DNA from: Hyphomonadaceae bacterium BRH_c29 | GTDB lineage: Bacteria > Pseudomonadota > Alphaproteobacteria > Caulobacterales > Hyphomonadaceae | Assembly: GCA_000961695.1 (NCBI GenBank) | Contig: LADW01000080.1 | Location: forward strand, 1-38,036 | Length of the DNA: 38,036 bases | Reading direction: 5' to 3' | Part shown: piece by piece, positions 35,691-38,036 of the stretch | Numbering within the stretch: the first letter of the stretch is position 1 | How the letters are laid out: each line of letters starts with the position of its first letter | The notes under the pieces: model-generated | The model's database searches: none | Seen by the model: the letters and a program-made list of their open reading frames with translations, nothing else | What the model was told of the DNA's origin: nothing | Program-made: the position numbers and the translations under genes

Positions 35691-36695
35691 ATGGTATTCA
35701 ACAATTCGGAATGGCTCTCGCAGGTTACGGAAGAGATTCTCGATCCGGCCCGTGAGATCGTGGACCCGCATCATCATCTCTGGCCCGGCCCGGACATGGC
35801 CTACAATGTGCCGGAGCTGCTGGGCGATCTGACCAGCGGGCATAATGTCGTCCAGACGATCTTCATGGAATGCGGCGCGGCCTACCGCAAGGACGGCCCG
35901 GAGCATCTGAAGCCGATTGGCGAGACGGCGTTTATCGCTGAGGCTTCGGCGAAGATGAAGGCGAAGGGTGGGCCTTATATCGCGGCCTTCATTGGGCACA
36001 CCGATCTTCGCCAGCCCACAGAGACGCTGGATGACGTGCTGGATGCGCATGTCGAGGCGGCGAAGGGCCTGTTCCGCGGCATTCGTCATGCGGGGCCGCG
36101 CGATTCGAGTGGGGCGACATTCCGGATTCCGGGGCATGCCCCGCCGCGCCTCTATCTTGAGCCGGACTTCCAGCGCGGCGTGGCGCATCTGGGCGAACGC
36201 GGCTTCACTTATGACACCTGGCACTATCACCACCAGAACCGGGACTATCTGGAACTGGCGAAAGCCTGCCCGGACACAACAATGATCCTCGACCATTTCG
36301 GAACGCCCATCGGGATCGGCCCTTATGAAGGCAAGCGCGATGAGATCTTTGCCGTCTGGAAAGACGACATGGCGGCGATTGCGGAATGCCCGAATGTTCA
36401 CGCCAAGATCGGCGGGCTTGCGATGCCGGACAATGGCTTTGGCTGGGACGCGCGGGATGTTCCTCCGACATCGGACGAGATCGTGGAGCAACATGAACGC
36501 TGGTACGATTATATGATCGGGCTGTTCGGGCCGGAACGCTGCATGTTCGAAAGCAATTTTCCGGTCGACCGTTGGTCCATGTCTTACGTCGTTTACTGGA
36601 ACGCGATGAAGAAGATCGCGGCGAAATATCCGGAAGCGGCAAAGGCGGCGATGTTCGCAGGGACAGCCCGGAAAGTCTACGACGTAGAGGCCTGA
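35691..36695 (+). CDS. Amidohydrolase family protein (Amidohydro_2)
   Basis: A 334-residue metal-dependent hydrolase with a TIM-barrel fold of the Amidohydro_2 type (2-pyrone-4,6-dicarboxylate hydrolase/decarboxylase-like). Visible: the metal-binding strand 1 motif IVDPHHHLWPGP, RGIRHAGPRD, WHYHHQNRDYLELAKACPDTTMILDHFGTPIG with the later His ligand, KIGGLAMPDNGFGW, and the end GPERCMFESNFPVDRWSMSY with an acidic residue before NFPVD. Start ATG 35691 has AAGGGAGG 7 bp upstream. The substrate cannot be told from context. Confidence 0.88.
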   Translation: MVFNNSEWLSQVTEEILDPAREIVDPHHHLWPGPDMAYNVPELLGDLTSGHNVVQTIFMECGAAYRKDGPEHLKPIGETAFIAEASAKMKAKGGPYIAAFIGHTDLRQPTETLDDVLDAHVEAAKGLFRGIRHAGPRDSSGATFRIPGHAPPRLYLEPDFQRGVAHLGERGFTYDTWHYHHQNRDYLELAKACPDTTMILDHFGTPIGIGPYEGKRDEIFAVWKDDMAAIAECPNVHAKIGGLAMPDNGFGWDARDVPPTSDEIVEQHERWYDYMIGLFGPERCMFESNFPVDRWSMSYVVYWNAMKKIAAKYPEAAKAAMFAGTARKVYDVEA

Positions 36696-36699
36696 GGTT

Positions 36700-37212
36700 T
36701 CACGCAGCACGTGTAGCCGGAGCGGCGGGGACCGTCCGGTGGGGTGGCGGATTTTGTTTAGCCCGCGCTCTTATGCTTCGACTTCGCTCAGCATGAGCGC
36801 TGCGGGGGGCAGCGAGAGCGGGACTCATCCTGAGCGAAGTCGAAGGATGATGGCGTGCACCATTGGGCGGCCCACGCACGCGTTCGCGGACCATATAAAA
36901 GACCGTATAAACACCATATAAGGACCGTATAAGCGGGCTACCGCCTTGCACGGGGAGAGAGTCCGGCAGATCGCTGCCGAGCGCCGGGCGTACCCAGCGC
37001 GGCACAAGCGGTGCTTCATAAGTGTAGAGATCATCCGGTTTTGGCGCATCAGCCAGATGCACGATCCGGATGTTCCCGAAACAATCCACTGCCAGCAGCG
37101 CCTCGCGCCCCGTCCGCAAATGCCAGAGGGCAAAGCGGATAAGGTTCAGCCAGAGCCACGGCCAGAAGACCGGGAAGACGTGATCATAATAGGGGCGAAG
37201 GGCCGGATGCAT
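36700..37212 (-). CDS. Orphan ORF with a repeat-derived C-terminus
   Basis: Read on the minus strand, a 170-residue frame beginning MHPALRPYYDHVFPVFWPWL. The first 90 or so residues look like a real protein: a Trp/Leu-rich, possibly membrane-associated N-terminus (VFPVFWPWLWLNLIRFALW) and a strand-rich part (ALLAVDCFGNIRIVHLADAP). From about residue 93 the frame runs through the 45-bp repeat (36888-36932) and then the REP-like palindrome (36776-36845), so the tail is repeat-derived and low complexity. The native stop was probably lost. No good Shine-Dalgarno precedes the ATG, and an upstream extension to 37422 is also repeat DNA. Not recognised as a known family; it may be a decayed gene. Confidence 0.5.
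   Translation of the reverse strand: MHPALRPYYDHVFPVFWPWLWLNLIRFALWHLRTGREALLAVDCFGNIRIVHLADAPKPDDLYTYEAPLVPRWVRPALGSDLPDSLPVQGGSPLIRSLYGVYTVFYMVRERVRGPPNGARHHPSTSLRMSPALAAPRSAHAERSRSIRARAKQNPPPHRTVPAAPATRAA
36776..36845. repeat. REP-like inverted repeat
   Basis: Two 22-bp arms (36776-36797 and 36824-36845) are reverse complements at 21 of 22 positions, with a 26-base GC-rich spacer. The arms contain CTTCGACTTCGCTCAG and its complement, a type of extragenic palindrome that I recall as abundant in several alphaproteobacterial genomes. On the minus strand it lies within the tail of the orphan ORF. Confidence 0.85.
36888..36932 (-). repeat. 45-bp repeat of 11-bp phased units, copy 2
   Basis: On the minus strand, units of 11, 11, 11 and 12 bp with the TTATAYGGTSY pattern occur in the same order as at 8478-8522, about 40 of 45 bases identical and in the opposite orientation. 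The CGGT and TGGT variants alternate regularly in this copy. It lies inside the orphan ORF. Confidence 0.8.
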
Positions 37213-37534
37213 GCGCGGGAGTGTGGACCGGGTTTGAACCCGGGAGGATAAGTTCGCTTTTCTCCCCTCTCCTTTGGGCTTGTGAGGATCAGCGATTGCA
37301 CCGCAATCGCCCGAACAAGGGGCCGGGGGTGAGAGGCGACCCAGCTCTCCGCACGCCTGAAAACCCGCGATGTGGTGCAAGCACGAGACTAAAGCTTCCG
37401 CAGCCTTCAGTTCACGCCGCAACCTCCGTGGCCCCGCACCCCTAACCCCTCTCCCGGTGGGCTACAGCATTCACACATCGTGGTTGCATGGTTTGACGAA
37501 GTCTGATTCGTAATTGCCAAACGGGGAGGACGGC
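37213..37534. repeat. Repeat-rich gap before the IS4-type transposase
   Basis: No gene is supported here. It holds a near-palindrome CCGGGTTTGAACCCGG (around 37229-37244), a larger imperfect hairpin (arms about 37264-37283 and 37315-37336) with a perfect inner stem GCGATTGC / GCAATCGC (37292-37310), and a pyrimidine-rich CCCCTAACCCCTCTCCCGG block (about 37439-37457) that looks like half of a common extragenic palindrome. The matching half is missing where the IS4-type element appears to begin. Confidence 0.6.
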
Positions 37535-38036
37535 ATGGATCGGACGTTGGGCCACTTTGGTGATCTGCGGCTGCAAAAAGGGGGGTCTTTCTTCTTGGGC
37601 GGCTGCTGGAACTTGGGGGCCGGGCCTTGCGGGTCCGGCGGCTTGGAGGCGACCGGGCCGGCGAGATCCGGATCACGCGGTTTCTGCGCAACGCATCGGT
37701 GACGCCCGGGGAGATGGTGAGCGAAGCGGCTCGCCGGACGGCGGAGCGCTGCCAGGGCCATGAGGTTCTGGTGATCCAGGATACGACGGTGGTTCGTTCG
37801 CAAGGCGGTGGCGGGGATTATCTGCACGCGGTCCTGGCGCTGGACGCATCGGACGGTGCGCTTCTGGGTCTGGTGGACGCCAGCTTCCTGCAGCGTTCGT
37901 CGGGCCAAAAGGCGCAGCGCAAGGCGCTTCCGGTTGAGGAGAAAGAGAGCTTTCGTTGGCTGGAAGGCGCCGAGCAGGCTGCGTCGGTGTGCTCGGGGGC
38001 GCGGCGGATCACGATCATCGCGGATCGCGAAGGCGA
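37462..38036 (+). mobile_element. IS4/Tn5-type insertion sequence, left part (partial)
   Basis: The left part of an insertion sequence that continues past the window. The left end is placed near 37462 only because an extragenic repeat seems to be interrupted there; the right end is not visible, so the inverted repeat could not be checked. Confidence 0.55.
37535..38036 (+). pseudogene. IS4 family (Tn5-like) transposase, N-terminal part with frame break
   Basis: A start at 37535 (with GGGGAGG upstream) reads MDRTLGHFGDLRLQKGG, the expected start of a Tn5-like N-terminal domain, but this frame then loses family features and stops near 37701. Family sequence continues in the -1 frame from about 37585: VFLLGRLLELGGRALR, then ASVTPGEMVSEAARRTAERC and VLVIQDTTVVRS, in which the Asp of QDTT is the first catalytic acid, and on to the window edge. 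The switch is at an A5-G6 run (37575-37585). A one-base deletion, a sequencing error in the run, or programmed frameshifting could all explain it. The C-terminal half lies outside the window. Confidence 0.75.

Overview
The window is about 38 kb of GC-rich alphaproteobacterial chromosome. The gene order pcm-like / tolC-like / popZ / valS, a MipZ-type ATPase next to panC, and xylan-type sugar genes under LacI regulators all point to a polar, asymmetrically dividing member of the Caulobacterales, most likely a Hyphomonadaceae. That family call is inference from gene content, not a database match.

Layout. (1) 1-8442 is mostly housekeeping and lipid or catabolic genes: the 3' end of addA, trxA, an ABC ATPase on the minus strand, a CHCC zinc-finger protein, an FAD monooxygenase, L-serine dehydratase, an ExoD-like membrane protein, an MpaB/DUF2236 protein, a nitronate monooxygenase-like protein and a crotonase. 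(2) 8478-10330 is a mobile and RNA-rich patch: a 45-bp repeat built of 11-bp units, a complete IS481-type element ending 21 bp from tRNA-Asn, a possible small RNA with its own terminator, and tRNA-Cys. (3) 10479-19417 holds the pcm-like gene, an outer-membrane TolC homologue, the polar organiser popZ, valS, a lipoprotein isoaspartyl peptidase/asparaginase coupled to a GNAT enzyme, a DUF3137 membrane protein and a small secreted protein. (4) 19519-32127 is a sugar (xylose / xylo- or gluco-oligosaccharide) utilisation locus: an MFS sugar porter, GH3 and GH43 glycosidases with export signals, a LacI-type repressor, an aldose epimerase, xylulokinase, xylose isomerase, and a second LacI-type regulator. 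(5) 32179-36695 holds hisC, panC (tail to tail), an unknown gene, mipZ and an amidohydrolase. (6) 36700-38036 is repeat-rich: an orphan ORF whose 3' part is made of dispersed repeats, a second inverted copy of the 45-bp repeat, REP-like palindromes, and the start of an IS4/Tn5-type transposase gene with a frame break.

How the genes work together. The sugar locus reads as one regulon. A family of CG-centred palindromes with an AGCGCT-like core lies 50-85 bp upstream of the MFS, GH3, GH43, epimerase/xylB and lacI genes. This suggests that one LacI-type repressor (25883-26932) controls outer hydrolysis, import, anomer conversion and the isomerase route to xylulose-5-phosphate. The second regulator (31102-32127) has different recognition-helix residues and a different pair of palindromes in front of it. 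PopZ and MipZ would together set the pole and the division plane.

The most interesting unexplained signals are the 11-bp-phased 45-bp repeats found in opposite orientation 28 kb apart, the duplicated GTTAAC-N14-GTTAAC arrangement in front of popZ and in front of a putative small RNA, the orphan ORF absorbing repeats, and the unknown gene immediately before mipZ.
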